The notes beneath the pieces were generated by a model. The model saw nothing but the letters and a program-made list of their open reading frames with translations, made no database searches and was not told the origin of the DNA. From NCBI RefSeq assembly GCF_003858645.1, contig NZ_RQJP01000006.1:1-64000 (forward strand): 64,000 bases of DNA, in the 5' to 3' direction. This DNA comes from Larkinella knui. GTDB lineage: Bacteria > Bacteroidota > Bacteroidia > Cytophagales > Spirosomataceae. Shown here piece after piece: positions 41,848-51,310 of this stretch; position 1 is the first letter of the stretch; each line of letters begins with the position of its first letter. The position numbers and the translations under genes were made by a program.

Positions 41848-42723
41848 ATGAATCCCATAGACCAAGAGTTTGATAGCGAGAGCGAGGTTGAAGAAGGCGA
41901 AATGACCTTCCTTGAACATCTGGAGGAACTTCGGTGGCACATTGTACGGGCCATTGGATCGATTGTCGTATTTGCGATCCTGGCTTTCATTTACATCCAT
42001 GAAATTTACGATGGTGTTATCCTGGCGCCCTCCAAAACCAGTTTTTGGACCTACCGCATGATGTGCGAGCTATCGAAAAAAACCGGTTTTACGGATTTAT
42101 GCATTGAGAAACTGAACTTCACGCTGCAAAGCCGCGAGATGGCCGGCCAATTTACGACCGCTTTGACGTCATCGCTGATGATTGGGCTGCTGTTTGCTTT
42201 CCCGTATGCTTTCTGGGAAGTTTGGCGTTTTATCATGCCGGGCCTGAAAATGTCGGAACGCCGAGCGGCACGGGGAGCGGTTTTCTACGTGACGGCCTTG
42301 TTTATGATGGGCGTACTTTTTGGCTATTATATCGTTTCGCCCTTGGCAATCAATTTCTTAGCTAACTTCCAGCTCGACCCAAGTATTGTCAACGAATTTG
42401 ATATTACCTCTTACATTTCTACGCTGGCCACGTTGACGTTGGGTTGTGCACTGACGTTCCAGATGCCGATTGTGGCGTTTGTGTTATCAAAAGTTGGTGT
42501 TTTGACACCCAAGTTTATGCGGGAATACCGCCGTCATGCCCTCGTTGTCATTTTGATTGTGGCTGCCGTTATTACCCCTTCTCCCGATGTGTACAGCCAG
42601 ATTCTGGTAGCCATACCGCTGGTTTTGCTCTATGAAGTCAGTATCTGGGTGTCTGGCTACGTCCAGCGGATGCGGCTGAAAGAAGAACAGGCGTTGATGA
42701 AGAGCGACGGTTACGAAGATTGA
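41848..42723 (+). CDS. tatC: Sec-independent protein translocase TatC
   Basis: This 291-residue inner-membrane protein is the signal-peptide receptor of the twin-arginine pathway. It starts MNPIDQEF (upstream frame of 28 codons consists of translated repeat DNA and is discarded). The conserved N-terminal MTFLEHLEELRWHIVRA, the periplasmic loop after helix 1, FPYAFWEVWRFIMPGL and a six-helix pattern match the family. Bacteroidota TatC proteins carry the same insertion with an acidic N-terminal tail as seen here (DSESEVEEGE). No tatA is adjacent. The repeat array ends immediately before the start codon. Confidence 0.94.
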   Translation: MNPIDQEFDSESEVEEGEMTFLEHLEELRWHIVRAIGSIVVFAILAFIYIHEIYDGVILAPSKTSFWTYRMMCELSKKTGFTDLCIEKLNFTLQSREMAGQFTTALTSSLMIGLLFAFPYAFWEVWRFIMPGLKMSERRAARGAVFYVTALFMMGVLFGYYIVSPLAINFLANFQLDPSIVNEFDITSYISTLATLTLGCALTFQMPIVAFVLSKVGVLTPKFMREYRRHALVVILIVAAVITPSPDVYSQILVAIPLVLLYEVSIWVSGYVQRMRLKEEQALMKSDGYED

Positions 42724-42724
42724 T

Positions 42725-42807
42725 AACGTACCTACGGACTTTAGTCTGTATTTATATTCTCTGCCTTAACTGGTAGAAAAATACGGTTTAAAGTCCGTAG
42801 GTACGTT
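42725..42807. repeat. Dispersed inverted-repeat element, copy 3
   Basis: This 83-bp element starts AACGTACCTACGGACTTTA and ends with the complementary TAAAGTCCGTAGGTACGTT; the two ends are a perfect 19-bp inverted repeat. It begins one base after the tatC stop, and its last two bases are part of the stop codon of the convergent barrel gene. Confidence 0.85.
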
Positions 42808-43330
42808 AGAATTTCCCGGTTATGCCCAACCGGACGGCGGCTGTGCCCCAGCCTAATTCGGTGAATCCGCCAATTTTTTTGCTGAAATGGTAGAATCCGC
42901 CGATGTGTACGCCGGGAAAAATACCGGTAGGATAAGGAATAAAATAGCTGTTCTGTTCGGTTCGGGTCCGGTGAATGGAACTGCGCGTGCCCACCGAAAA
43001 ACCCGCATAAGGATCAAATTTATCATTTCCGATGGCCAGAACTTTGGCCAGATGGTAGGAACCACGGACACCGTAGCTGAGATACTGCGCTTTCCACCGG
43101 TGATCGCCAAACTTTGTACCATACAGGGCGTAGTCAAAAAACCCACCGGCGCTGATCTTTTCCGAAAAACCCAGTTCAAAGGAAGCACCGTTACACAATC
43201 CACCCAAATCATAGGATTGCATTCCCATGCCCATATTGAGCATGACATTGATTTTCCGGGCTATCTGCGAAAAGCAGGGTGTTGAAACCGTGAAAAGTAC
43301 GAGAAAGGTGTAAAGTTCTTTTTTGTTCAC
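42806..43330 (-). CDS. Small exported beta-barrel-like protein, unknown
   Basis: This 174-residue protein has a signal peptide (ELYTFLVLFTVSTPCFSQ) and amphipathic beta-strand segments (INVMLNMGMGMQSYDLG, ASFELGFSEKISAGGFFDYALYG, YLSYGVRGSYHLAKVL, VHIGGFYHFSKKIGGFTELGWG) ending in RLGITGKF. The pattern fits a small outer-membrane barrel. I cannot assign a family or substrate. The stop codon is formed partly by the inverted-repeat element at 42725-42807. Confidence 0.65.
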   Translation of the reverse strand: MNKKELYTFLVLFTVSTPCFSQIARKINVMLNMGMGMQSYDLGGLCNGASFELGFSEKISAGGFFDYALYGTKFGDHRWKAQYLSYGVRGSYHLAKVLAIGNDKFDPYAGFSVGTRSSIHRTRTEQNSYFIPYPTGIFPGVHIGGFYHFSKKIGGFTELGWGTAAVRLGITGKF

Positions 43331-43596
43331 AATGTAGTGCCGGTTACTTCCTGATGTTGTTTACTGTTCGGGAAAGAGGTCGACTGTGCCATCCATCACG
43401 ATGATACAAAAGTGGTAACCAAATGATGCGAATCAAATCGTTAAAAGAACCAACTGGGGAAACCATAAACTGAAGCGTATAAAAAGCGACTTAAGTGGTA
43501 AACGTCTACTACGCCGTTCAGGTGGCAATCCTACAACGGACAAATCGCCATTTAATTTTGTGGATCTCCTAAAAGAAATGAATCAAGCCCGGGAAT

Positions 43597-45096
43597 TTAC
43601 TTCGTTCCGCCCCAGACGGTTTTTCGCAGCCCAATAAAACCGCCCACAGCGTCATCGTACAACTGACCCGCGTCAGCCGATAAGGCGGCTGTCAGATACG
43701 ATCCGCCGAGCCAGCGTAGCGGAACGCCAACCTGCACCAGTGTCGATAGCTGCCGGGGTTGACCTGCCAGAAAAACTTCAGGAATACCGTAGTTTCGGCT
43801 GTAGGATAGTTTAACGCGCAAGTCGATCTGCCGGGCAAGCGTCGCCCGCAGGGCCGCGTGATAGACCTGAACCCGATTGTTTACAATAGCCCAGTCACTG
43901 GAATTTTGATAAGCCGCCTGAATGTCTTGCCGACGGGTTAGAAATGGCGTGCCAATCACCCGGTCCTGGTACGTCCAGCCTTGCCGGTATTGCGAGTTGT
44001 TGAAGTAATTATCCGCTCCTTTCCAGGGTTTATTCGTTTGGTACAACGTGGGTCCGCTCTGGCTCAGCGTGGTCAGAAATTCCAGCAACACTTCGTTCAG
44101 CTGAAAACCGGAAGCAACCGGATGGGTATTTCGCAGTCGAATACCGCTCAGGCCGTCGGGCAAGTTCTTGAAAAACATACCCGTCACATCATCGAAAGCG
44201 TGTTGGTGATATACAAACAAATTGACAGCCGGAAACCGCAGTTCGCCGGCAAAGTCGATGGAACCTAGGTGATTGCCGTATAAGTTGATATAATCGAAGG
44301 AGGTAAGGCGATCATTGTTGAGCCCGTTGGTTCGGATGGCAAACAGCACGTTCGGAAAATCCGCCAATCGGCCGGGCAGTTTTCCATCGACCGCAAATTT
44401 TGGGTCGATGTAATCGGATTGACCGCCCCACTGCACATGGTGATTGATGCCGGCATACACGCGAACGGTCGAAGCCGGTTTTCCGATCCGGAAAATCAGT
44501 GACTTCTGGTGCAGGAAAGAATGCCGCAGATACCAGGTTTTGGCATACCAGCCGTGCGCGATAAAACCGTTTATGGACAACCAGCCCCGGCGACCCAGTG
44601 GCGTAAAACCCCGCGTGCCAAACTGCACTTTGGGAATAGGCAGGGCATTGCCCGACCACGCATAGGAACCGGACGACAGGGTGGAATCCACCAGACCGAT
44701 CACCTCGCGCCGACGTCCCGCAACAAATTCGATGCCCCGGTGCGCCAGTTTAACATAGGCTTCCGGCACCAGCAACTGGCTTGATTTTCCGACATTTCCA
44801 ACCGCTTCAACCTGGTATTCCAACGTCCAGGGGCGGTTACGACGGGCATGATGGCCACCGGTGGTATCGCTGAGCAACACCGCTCCGGCCACACCAACCC
44901 GGAGCGTTCCGAACGGAGCCGATAGCGGCACACTGCCAAACTGATTGGCCCGAAGCCAGAAAGGCGTACGGTCGGTGGAAGAGGCTAACGCCCCAATTTC
45001 GGCATAAAACCGGCTTTGTTGCCGGGAAAGTGGTTGAGCAAAAACCGTATGAGAGAAAATAAATCCGGTCAGAAGAATCGGGTAGAGTTGCTTCAT
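43597..45096 (-). CDS. Wzi-family capsule assembly protein
   Basis: This 499-residue protein has a signal peptide (YPILLTGFIFSHTVFAQ) and reads as a large outer-membrane barrel: FYAEIGALASSTDRTPFWLRANQFGSVP, EYQVEAVGNVGKSSQLLVPEAYVKLAHRGIEFVAGRRRE (strands split here), FGTRGFTPLGRRGWLSINGFIAHGWY. These are signatures of the capsule assembly Wzi family, outer-membrane lectins that anchor capsular polysaccharide. No capsule synthesis cluster is visible nearby. The gene ends with GLRKTVWGGTK and has 266 bp of unremarkable sequence downstream. Confidence 0.82.
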   Translation of the reverse strand: MKQLYPILLTGFIFSHTVFAQPLSRQQSRFYAEIGALASSTDRTPFWLRANQFGSVPLSAPFGTLRVGVAGAVLLSDTTGGHHARRNRPWTLEYQVEAVGNVGKSSQLLVPEAYVKLAHRGIEFVAGRRREVIGLVDSTLSSGSYAWSGNALPIPKVQFGTRGFTPLGRRGWLSINGFIAHGWYAKTWYLRHSFLHQKSLIFRIGKPASTVRVYAGINHHVQWGGQSDYIDPKFAVDGKLPGRLADFPNVLFAIRTNGLNNDRLTSFDYINLYGNHLGSIDFAGELRFPAVNLFVYHQHAFDDVTGMFFKNLPDGLSGIRLRNTHPVASGFQLNEVLLEFLTTLSQSGPTLYQTNKPWKGADNYFNNSQYRQGWTYQDRVIGTPFLTRRQDIQAAYQNSSDWAIVNNRVQVYHAALRATLARQIDLRVKLSYSRNYGIPEVFLAGQPRQLSTLVQVGVPLRWLGGSYLTAALSADAGQLYDDAVGGFIGLRKTVWGGTK

Positions 45097-45342
45097 GCAG
45101 AATGTTACTCCTTAGGTACAAGCGTAAATATATAGAGTAAAACTCTTTCTTGTTGGCCTATTTTCCGTAAACTCCTGAAAAACAAAACCCCAGCAAGCAC
45201 CGGGGCATGTAATTCTAACCTTTTTATCTATATTGACGATACGCGGAGCATCGAAGAAGTGTTGCAAGAACACCCTCCTAAAGACTTTGCGGCTACCTTT
45301 GCTAGTCAGATCTGCCATTTTCAGTATTCCCGATTTTATCAA

Positions 45343-46461
45343 ATGAAAACCCATTTCGTTCTGGCCAGCCTGTTGCTGGTGTCTCTTTCGCTGGTTGAGT
45401 GTAAAACCGGCCGAAAAGCCGCCGACAAATCGACGTCGGTGTTGAGTGCTTCCCTTGAAACCGAAAACCTGCTTTCCTGCTGTGATTTTGGCACGAAGAT
45501 GCCCGACGGCAGCCCGGTTTGGTGCGAAGCTTCGGCGGTTTTGTTCGACAACGGCACGGTCTACGTCGCCAATGACAAAGACATGCCCGCCGGTTTGAGC
45601 CCGGTCTTCACCAAACCCTGGAAAGCCCTTGCCGATTCCACCGTTCGGCCGACTCCGTTGCTGGCCGAAGCGTTTCGGACCACCCGGAAATACGAAGATT
45701 TTGCGACCAACGGCGACTATGTTTTCCTAACCACCGCCTTCGACCGGGTCAAGCCGGGTTCGACGGACTGGGATAGCTACAACACCATTTTGTACTGGAA
45801 GAAGGGCAACGAAGCCAATCCGCAGGTGTTGGCTCCCCAACCGGGTGCGAAAAACTCCGTCGCTTTCCGGGAACAACTCGGTAACGTACTGGCCCAAAAC
45901 CGCCCGGCTTTTCCGAACGGAATGCCGTATTTCAAAGTAGAAGGACTGGCCGTGATGGATTCGCTGTTGCTGTTCGGGATTCGGGAAGAGGGTGAAAAAT
46001 ACGACAAATTCGACTACCGGGTCCGCATCGTGACGGTGCCGTTTTTCGTGGAAAAAACCGCCGATGGCGAACGGCTGGCTTTGCGGAATGACTGGCGCAT
46101 CGTGGCCGACTTCGACCCGGCGACGGTTGCCGGTTTACCCAAACCACTGGCCCTGTCGAGTCTCGAATACGACCGTACGCGCAAGCTGTTCTGGCTCCTG
46201 ACGTCCATCGAAATCAACGGCCAACTGGACGCGTACCTCTGGACGGCGACGCCCGACGCCCTGCTGAACAACCGGCCTTTTACCGTGGTGCGCGACGCAA
46301 CCGGCCAGCCGGTTCATTTTAACCACAAAGCCGAAGACCTGACGCTGATCGACGCCAACCACCTGCTGGTGATTCACGACGACGACCGCGCGGCCACAAA
46401 AGTTGGTCCGCAAATCCGCCAGCCGAACCAGGCGGCTTATACGGTTTTAAAAATAAACTGA
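45343..46461 (+). CDS. Lipoprotein, propeller-like, unknown function
   Basis: The start is the ATG giving MKTHFVLASLLLVSLSLVEC, a lipoprotein signal with Cys20; the upstream open frame of 28 codons lacks signal character. The 372-residue protein shows motifs such as CCDFGTKMPDGSPVWCEASAVLF, YFKVEGLAVMDSLLLFGIRE, LALSSLEYDRTRKLFWLLTS and HKAEDLTLIDANHLLVIHDDD. The VEGLAV/SSLEYD/EDLTLID pattern resembles calcium-binding propellers of the phytase-like or SdiA-regulated type, but I would not assign it. It is followed by a long hairpin and then the sulfatase-like gene on the same strand. Confidence 0.6.
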   Translation: MKTHFVLASLLLVSLSLVECKTGRKAADKSTSVLSASLETENLLSCCDFGTKMPDGSPVWCEASAVLFDNGTVYVANDKDMPAGLSPVFTKPWKALADSTVRPTPLLAEAFRTTRKYEDFATNGDYVFLTTAFDRVKPGSTDWDSYNTILYWKKGNEANPQVLAPQPGAKNSVAFREQLGNVLAQNRPAFPNGMPYFKVEGLAVMDSLLLFGIREEGEKYDKFDYRVRIVTVPFFVEKTADGERLALRNDWRIVADFDPATVAGLPKPLALSSLEYDRTRKLFWLLTSIEINGQLDAYLWTATPDALLNNRPFTVVRDATGQPVHFNHKAEDLTLIDANHLLVIHDDDRAATKVGPQIRQPNQAAYTVLKIN

Positions 46462-46472
46462 CGGGTTGGCCC

Positions 46473-46532
46473 TCCGCCCGCGCTGGTAATCAGAAACCGC
46501 CTGACGAATTTCTGATCACCAGCGCGGGCGGA
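46473..46532. repeat. Long hairpin with 24-bp arms
   Basis: TCCGCCCGCGCTGGTAATC continues into AGAAA and pairs with TTTCTGATCACCAGCGCGGG and GCGGA with one mismatch around a 12-nt loop. There is no U-tract. It lies 11 bp after the lipoprotein stop and may end that transcript or be a repeat element distinct from the ACGTACC family. Confidence 0.7.
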
Positions 46533-46635
46533 TTTGCGTAGTCATCAGCCGTCCGTTACCGGTTGCTCAGTAGAAATTCGGTCCTGTGGTTTCTTTTGCT
46601 ACCTTTACGGTTTAGTGCGATACCACCGTAAATTC

Positions 46636-48585
46636 ATGAAAAAATCCTATAGCCTGTGGCTGCAACGGCTCGGGCTGCTTTGGCTGGCTTACACGGCCTG
46701 CCGGTTTCTTTTCTGGTATTATAACCGGGATGCCTTCCAAAACGCTGGTTTTCAGGCCATACTCGGATCATTCATCCCCGGTATTCGCTTCGATTGGTCG
46801 ATTATTGCGCTTAGCAACCTTCTATTTACCTTTTTTTCACTCCTGCCTTTCGGCTGGTCGACAACGTGTAGGTGGGACCGTTTCCTGAAAGGGCTGTATT
46901 TTGCGGTCAATCTCCCGCTGCTGGCGCTGAACCTGATCGATGCAAACTATTATCGGTTCACGGGTCGCCGGAGCATTTTCAACGTACTCGAACTGGGCGA
47001 TGATATTACCGATCAGGTGCCTTCGCTGATCGCGCACTACTGGTATGTACCGCTGATTTTTGCGGGAATGGCCCTGAGTCTATGGCGAACGTATCCGAAC
47101 CGGATGCCGACGGACCCGCCAAACCGCCTGTCCCTGCTGCCGGGCTGGGCGGGTCTGGCGTTGGCTCTGGGTCTAAGTATTCTCATCTTCCGGGGCGGAT
47201 TTCAGGAAAAACCGCTGCGCGCCAATCAGGCTTTCCGGCTGAATGACTGTAGCTTAGGGAACCTCACCCTCAATTCATCCTTTACTTTTCTGACGTCGAT
47301 CGACGCCGTCGGCACCGAGCGGCTGGCGTTTTTTCCAAATCCCAAAACCGCCTGGTCGCTGATTCATCACCCGGCACCGCTCCCGCTTCGCCTTCCCATC
47401 CAACCCCCGCAAAATGTCGTTATTGTTATTCTGGAAAGTTTTGCGAAGGAGTATATGGGATATGGCAATCCGTATCAAGGCTACACGCCTTTTCTGGATT
47501 CGCTGGCGCGACAAAGTGTGTTTTTTACCAACAGTTTTGCCAACGGACGCGAGTCGATCATGGCGGTTCCGGCCATTACCGCGTCCATTCCGCAACTCAT
47601 GGACGAACCTTTCATTACGTCGACGTATCAATCGAACCGTTTTACAGGGTTAGGTGACATCCTGCATCGAAATGGTTACCAGACCCACTTTTTCCACGCG
47701 GCCCGCAATGGCTCGATGGGTTTCGAAGGATTTTCGCAGCAAGCCGGTTTTCAGCAGTATTACGGGTTGAATGAATATCCGGATTCGTTGCGAAAACGGG
47801 ATTTCGACGGCAATTGGGGCATTTTCGACGAACCGTATCTTCAAAATGTTGCCCGGCAGTTAAATCAGTCGAAGCAGCCGTTTGGAGCGGTCTTGTTTAC
47901 GCTCAGTTCCCACATGCCCTATACCATTCCGGCCCGGCACAAAAACCGGTTCCCGAAGGGGAAAGCGGAAGTTCACGAAAGCGTCGGATATGCGGATTAC
48001 GCCCTGCGCCGGTTTTTCGAAACGGCCCGGCAACAGCCCTGGTTTAGCCAGACGCTCTTTGTGTTAACGGCCGACCATACGCAGGCCAATACCGAACCAA
48101 CGTATGCCAATCCGCTGGGTGCCTACCGGGTTCCGTTGCTGCTTTTCCACGCTGACCGTCGGGTTGTGCAGGCCCTTAAACAGCAAACCGACACGGCCCG
48201 GATTTGCCAGCATACCGACATCCTGCCGACGGTTTTGCATTATCTCCAGCTTCACGAGCATCCGCCTTTACCGTTCGGGCAGTCGGTGCTGACCTGTGCG
48301 CCGGGGCAGGCATTTCAGTACGCCAACGGTAGGTTTCGGCTGGTCGAGGAAGGGGTGTATTTAGAAATGCCGCTCGATGGCCCCGGTGTTCTGTATGATG
48401 CCCGAACGTACCGGCAACTCCGGGATGAGAAACGCCGGCAACACCTGCAACAACAGCTACAGGCAACCATCCAATCGTATCGGAATGGCCTGATTGACAA
48501 CCGGTTCATTGACCCAAATACCGTTGATACCCGATCATTTGCCGGCCGGGTTCTGGTAAAACCAACGTTACCGAAAATCAATTAA
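46636..48585 (+). CDS. LTA-synthase-like membrane sulfatase
   Basis: The start is the ATG giving MKKSYSLWLQRLGLLW; upstream frame overlaps the hairpin. The 649-residue protein has five N-terminal membrane helices (about 10-190) and a C-terminal alkaline-phosphatase/sulfatase-fold domain facing the periplasm. Motifs include NVVIVILESFAKEYMGYGN (metal-binding Glu), NGRESIMAVPAITASIPQ (nucleophile Ser/Thr region), LFTLSSHMPYT and LTADHTQAN (metal Asp-His). Relatives transfer phosphoglycerol or phosphoethanolamine to envelope glycans or lipids. The Gram-negative context rules out classical lipoteichoic acid, so the acceptor is unknown. Confidence 0.85.
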   Translation: MKKSYSLWLQRLGLLWLAYTACRFLFWYYNRDAFQNAGFQAILGSFIPGIRFDWSIIALSNLLFTFFSLLPFGWSTTCRWDRFLKGLYFAVNLPLLALNLIDANYYRFTGRRSIFNVLELGDDITDQVPSLIAHYWYVPLIFAGMALSLWRTYPNRMPTDPPNRLSLLPGWAGLALALGLSILIFRGGFQEKPLRANQAFRLNDCSLGNLTLNSSFTFLTSIDAVGTERLAFFPNPKTAWSLIHHPAPLPLRLPIQPPQNVVIVILESFAKEYMGYGNPYQGYTPFLDSLARQSVFFTNSFANGRESIMAVPAITASIPQLMDEPFITSTYQSNRFTGLGDILHRNGYQTHFFHAARNGSMGFEGFSQQAGFQQYYGLNEYPDSLRKRDFDGNWGIFDEPYLQNVARQLNQSKQPFGAVLFTLSSHMPYTIPARHKNRFPKGKAEVHESVGYADYALRRFFETARQQPWFSQTLFVLTADHTQANTEPTYANPLGAYRVPLLLFHADRRVVQALKQQTDTARICQHTDILPTVLHYLQLHEHPPLPFGQSVLTCAPGQAFQYANGRFRLVEEGVYLEMPLDGPGVLYDARTYRQLRDEKRRQHLQQQLQATIQSYRNGLIDNRFIDPNTVDTRSFAGRVLVKPTLPKIN

Positions 48586-48587
48586 GC

Positions 48588-49412
48588 TTACAACTTCAAC
48601 CACGCGGCCCGCACCGGTTTTCCCCAAAATAAACCGGCTTTCTGCTCAAATTCTTCGGCAGAATCGGTCGTGTAAAACGTCAGGGACTGGCCTTTGCTGC
48701 ATTGCGCATCAATTTCCGGATGGCGGTGCAGGTAATCCCGCAGACTGTTGGCCACAATATCGCCCTGACTCAGAATAGTGAGGTCGGCGGGCGCAAACTG
48801 CCGGATTTTGGGGAGTAAAAGCGGGTAATGCGTGCAGGCCAGCAGCAGCGTATCGATATTCGGCGACTGGTTGAGAAGCCGGTCGAGGTGTTTTTTTACG
48901 AAATAATCCGCACCGGGATCGCGGTGTTCGCCATTTTCGACCAGCGGAACCCACATCGGACACGCTTCCTGGTAGACGTTCAGCGCCGGAAAAAACTTTT
49001 CAATTTCGACGACATACGACTCCGAGGTAACCGTTCCGCGCGTGGCTAAAATCCCGACGTGACCGGTTTTGGAGTAATTTCCGATCACTTCCGTGGTGGG
49101 CCGGATAACACCCAGAACCCGGCGATCCGGCGCAATGATGGGCAAGTCGAGCTGCTGAATGTTCCGTAACGCCTTGGCCGAAGCCGTGTTACAAGCCAGA
49201 ATGACCAGCCGGCACCCCTTGTCGAACAAGTGCTGAACGCATTCGAGTGTGTAGTGATACACCGTCTCGAACGAGCGTGTTCCGTAGGGCGTGCGGGCGT
49301 TGTCGCCCAGATAGACGTAATCGTAGTGCGGCAGTTGCTGGACAATGGACTTCAACACCGTCAAACCGCCGTAGCCGGAGTCGAAAACGCCAATGGGTTG
49401 GGATTCTGACAT
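48588..49412 (-). CDS. murI: Glutamate racemase
   Basis: This 274-residue cytoplasmic enzyme makes D-glutamate for peptidoglycan. Catalytic motifs are IGVFDSGYGGLTVL (substrate-binding Asp-Ser), LVILACNTASAKAL (first catalytic Cys) and LLLACTHYPLLLPKI (second catalytic Cys, Thr-His). Length and motif spacing are normal. It is convergent with the sulfatase-like gene (2 bp apart) and lies 19 bp downstream of the mlaD-like gene on the same strand, so it may be read through from the mla operon. Confidence 0.95.
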   Translation of the reverse strand: MSESQPIGVFDSGYGGLTVLKSIVQQLPHYDYVYLGDNARTPYGTRSFETVYHYTLECVQHLFDKGCRLVILACNTASAKALRNIQQLDLPIIAPDRRVLGVIRPTTEVIGNYSKTGHVGILATRGTVTSESYVVEIEKFFPALNVYQEACPMWVPLVENGEHRDPGADYFVKKHLDRLLNQSPNIDTLLLACTHYPLLLPKIRQFAPADLTILSQGDIVANSLRDYLHRHPEIDAQCSKGQSLTFYTTDSAEEFEQKAGLFWGKPVRAAWLKL

Positions 49413-49431
49413 GCGGCAAATATACAGCTTC

Positions 49432-50481
49432 TTACTTCTGTACGCTCGTGTCGGTGGTCGCCGTGGCCGTTGTCGTGGCGGCTCCTTTTTGTTTGGCCTG
49501 CTCCTTGGCCCGACGCCGGAAAAAACCGCGCAACAGGAAATTATGCTGCAACGCTTCCAGATTTTCGTCCAGTTTGTAGCTGCTGCTTTCCACGTTGCGA
49601 ATCGTATTCTTCAGGTTCTTGTTCACGGCCTGGTCGTTGAGCAGAATGCCAATCGCATTGTCGCTGCTGTTGAGTTTATCGCTTGCTTTCTTGATATTTT
49701 CCGTAGCCTCAGCCGCCGTTCCCGACACCTGCCGCAACTTGGATGAAGACGCCCGCAAATCATGGAAAATCACCGTGTCGGACACCAGATCATTCGCCAG
49801 CGTACCTTTCGTATTGAGTTTGCTCGAAAACTGGGTCAGTGACGACGAAACCTGCGCCAGTGACTTGGTAGCCTGAGCCGCCCCGTTCGAAGCCGCCTGC
49901 AAGTTGGAAATCGTACTTTTGAACCGGTTTGCCATGGTCGAATCCCGCAAAACCGCCCCGGCCATGCCTTTTCCTTTCAGTACTTCGTCCAGAATATTTT
50001 TGGCATCGGTCGTCACCCGAAGCAGGTTGTTGTTGTTCTTCTGCAAGGTCGCCATAATTTCGTCCGTGTTCAGGGCGGCTTTGGCGTGCAGAATATCGCC
50101 ATCCTCCACGGTGCCGGCGGTTTTACTGCCCCCGACGATTTCTACGATTTTGTTCCCGATCAACCCATCGGTGCTCAGGGCCGCCAGTGCATCTTTGCGA
50201 ATGTACTGCTGGACGGATTCTTCGATGTTCATGGTCACTTCCACCTGGGAGTTTCCGTAGAACTGGATCTTGCGGACGGTTCCGATTTTAACGCCGGAAA
50301 ACCATACATTCGCCCCCGCCTGCAAACCGCCAACGTTGTCGAAAATGGCATTGACGCGGATACTTTTGACAAACCGTTTCTGTTGACCGCCCAGCACCAT
50401 GATTCCGGTAATCAGAATGACAATTCCGACCAGAACAAAAATACCGACGGAAATGGCGCGCTTATTTTCTGCAGCTTTCAT
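49432..50481 (-). CDS. mlaD: MlaD-family MCE lipid-transport protein
   Basis: This 349-residue protein has one N-terminal membrane anchor (about 8-30, ISVGIFVLVGIVILITGIMV) and a single MCE domain (about 38-115, VNAIFDNVGGLQAGANVWFSGVKIGTV, DGLIGNKIVEIVGG). A long helical, coiled-coil-like C-terminal region follows (about 130-320). MCE proteins form hexameric rings that shuttle phospholipids across the periplasm. It is third in the order mlaE, mlaF, mlaD, the standard ABC-type arrangement. The extended helical tail is characteristic of Bacteroidota homologues rather than short enterobacterial MlaD. Confidence 0.9.
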   Translation of the reverse strand: MKAAENKRAISVGIFVLVGIVILITGIMVLGGQQKRFVKSIRVNAIFDNVGGLQAGANVWFSGVKIGTVRKIQFYGNSQVEVTMNIEESVQQYIRKDALAALSTDGLIGNKIVEIVGGSKTAGTVEDGDILHAKAALNTDEIMATLQKNNNNLLRVTTDAKNILDEVLKGKGMAGAVLRDSTMANRFKSTISNLQAASNGAAQATKSLAQVSSSLTQFSSKLNTKGTLANDLVSDTVIFHDLRASSSKLRQVSGTAAEATENIKKASDKLNSSDNAIGILLNDQAVNKNLKNTIRNVESSSYKLDENLEALQHNFLLRGFFRRRAKEQAKQKGAATTTATATTDTSVQK

Positions 50482-50530
50482 TTAATGTCTTTTTGAGGTA
50501 TGGATTACGTATTTTTTAGTACCTAAATCC

Positions 50531-51307
50531 CTAATTAACAAAGTTGTATTCATAGAACTGTTTTGCGCGCTCATCGTTCGAATCTTCAAAAACTTCCTCG
50601 AAGGTTCCCTGTCGTTCAAACCGCCCGTCGAGCAACATCGCGATGCGATCACCGACGGTTTTGGCACAGGTCAGGTCATGAGTAATGATGATCGACGACG
50701 TATTGTGGCGTTCTTTTACCTCGTTGATGAGGTTATTAATTTCGGTCGACGTAATCGGGTCCAGACCCGCCGTCGGTTCGTCGTAGAGCATAATTTGCGG
50801 TTTCAGAATCAGCGTCCGGGCAATCCCAATCCGCTTTCGCTGACCACCCGACAGTTCCGACGGCATCTGGTTGATGGTCTGGCTCAGCCCAACATCGGCC
50901 AGCGCTTCTTCCACGGCCTTGTCGATGTCCGAACGGCTGAGGTTACGAACGTTGCGGATGAGCGGAAACTCCAGATTTTCGCGAACGGTCATGCTGTCGT
51001 ACAAAGCACTGCTCTGGAATGAAAACCCGATTTTCAGCCGCAACGCATCCAGTTCCCGGCTATTTAACTGGTCGACATCCTGCCCCAGCACCTTGACCGT
51101 GCCCTGATCGGGTTGCAGCAAACCGGCAATAATCTTGATCAATACCGACTTTCCCGTGCCGGAGCGCCCCAGTACAACCAGGTTTTCCCCCTGATAAAGA
51201 TCCAGATCGACGCCCCGCAATACGTGCAAATCGCCAAAAGAAATTTTCAGGTCCCGGATAACGATAACGGCCTCCCGCTGTTTATTTTCTGTTTTTACGG
51301 TAGTCAT
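50531..51307 (-). CDS. mlaF: MlaF-type ABC transporter ATPase
   Basis: This 258-residue cytoplasmic ATPase powers the MCE lipid transporter. Walker A is LGRSGTGKSVLIK, the Q-loop is in FSFQSSALYDSMTVREN, the signature is ELSGGQRKRIGIARTL, Walker B is IMLYDEPTAGLD and the switch His is in IIITHDL. SSALYDSMTVREN and GRSGTGKSV are typical of the MlaF/Ttg2A subgroup. The gene begins 3 bp after the mlaE stop and is followed 49 bp later by mlaD. Confidence 0.93.
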   Translation of the reverse strand: MTTVKTENKQREAVIVIRDLKISFGDLHVLRGVDLDLYQGENLVVLGRSGTGKSVLIKIIAGLLQPDQGTVKVLGQDVDQLNSRELDALRLKIGFSFQSSALYDSMTVRENLEFPLIRNVRNLSRSDIDKAVEEALADVGLSQTINQMPSELSGGQRKRIGIARTLILKPQIMLYDEPTAGLDPITSTEINNLINEVKERHNTSSIIITHDLTCAKTVGDRIAMLLDGRFERQGTFEEVFEDSNDERAKQFYEYNFVN

Positions 51308-51310
51308 GCG

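Noticed and set aside
45180-45210. CCCC...GGGG hairpin followed by T-rich sequence on the minus strand
   Set aside because: The stem is only four pairs and it would lie upstream, not downstream, of the nearest minus-strand gene.
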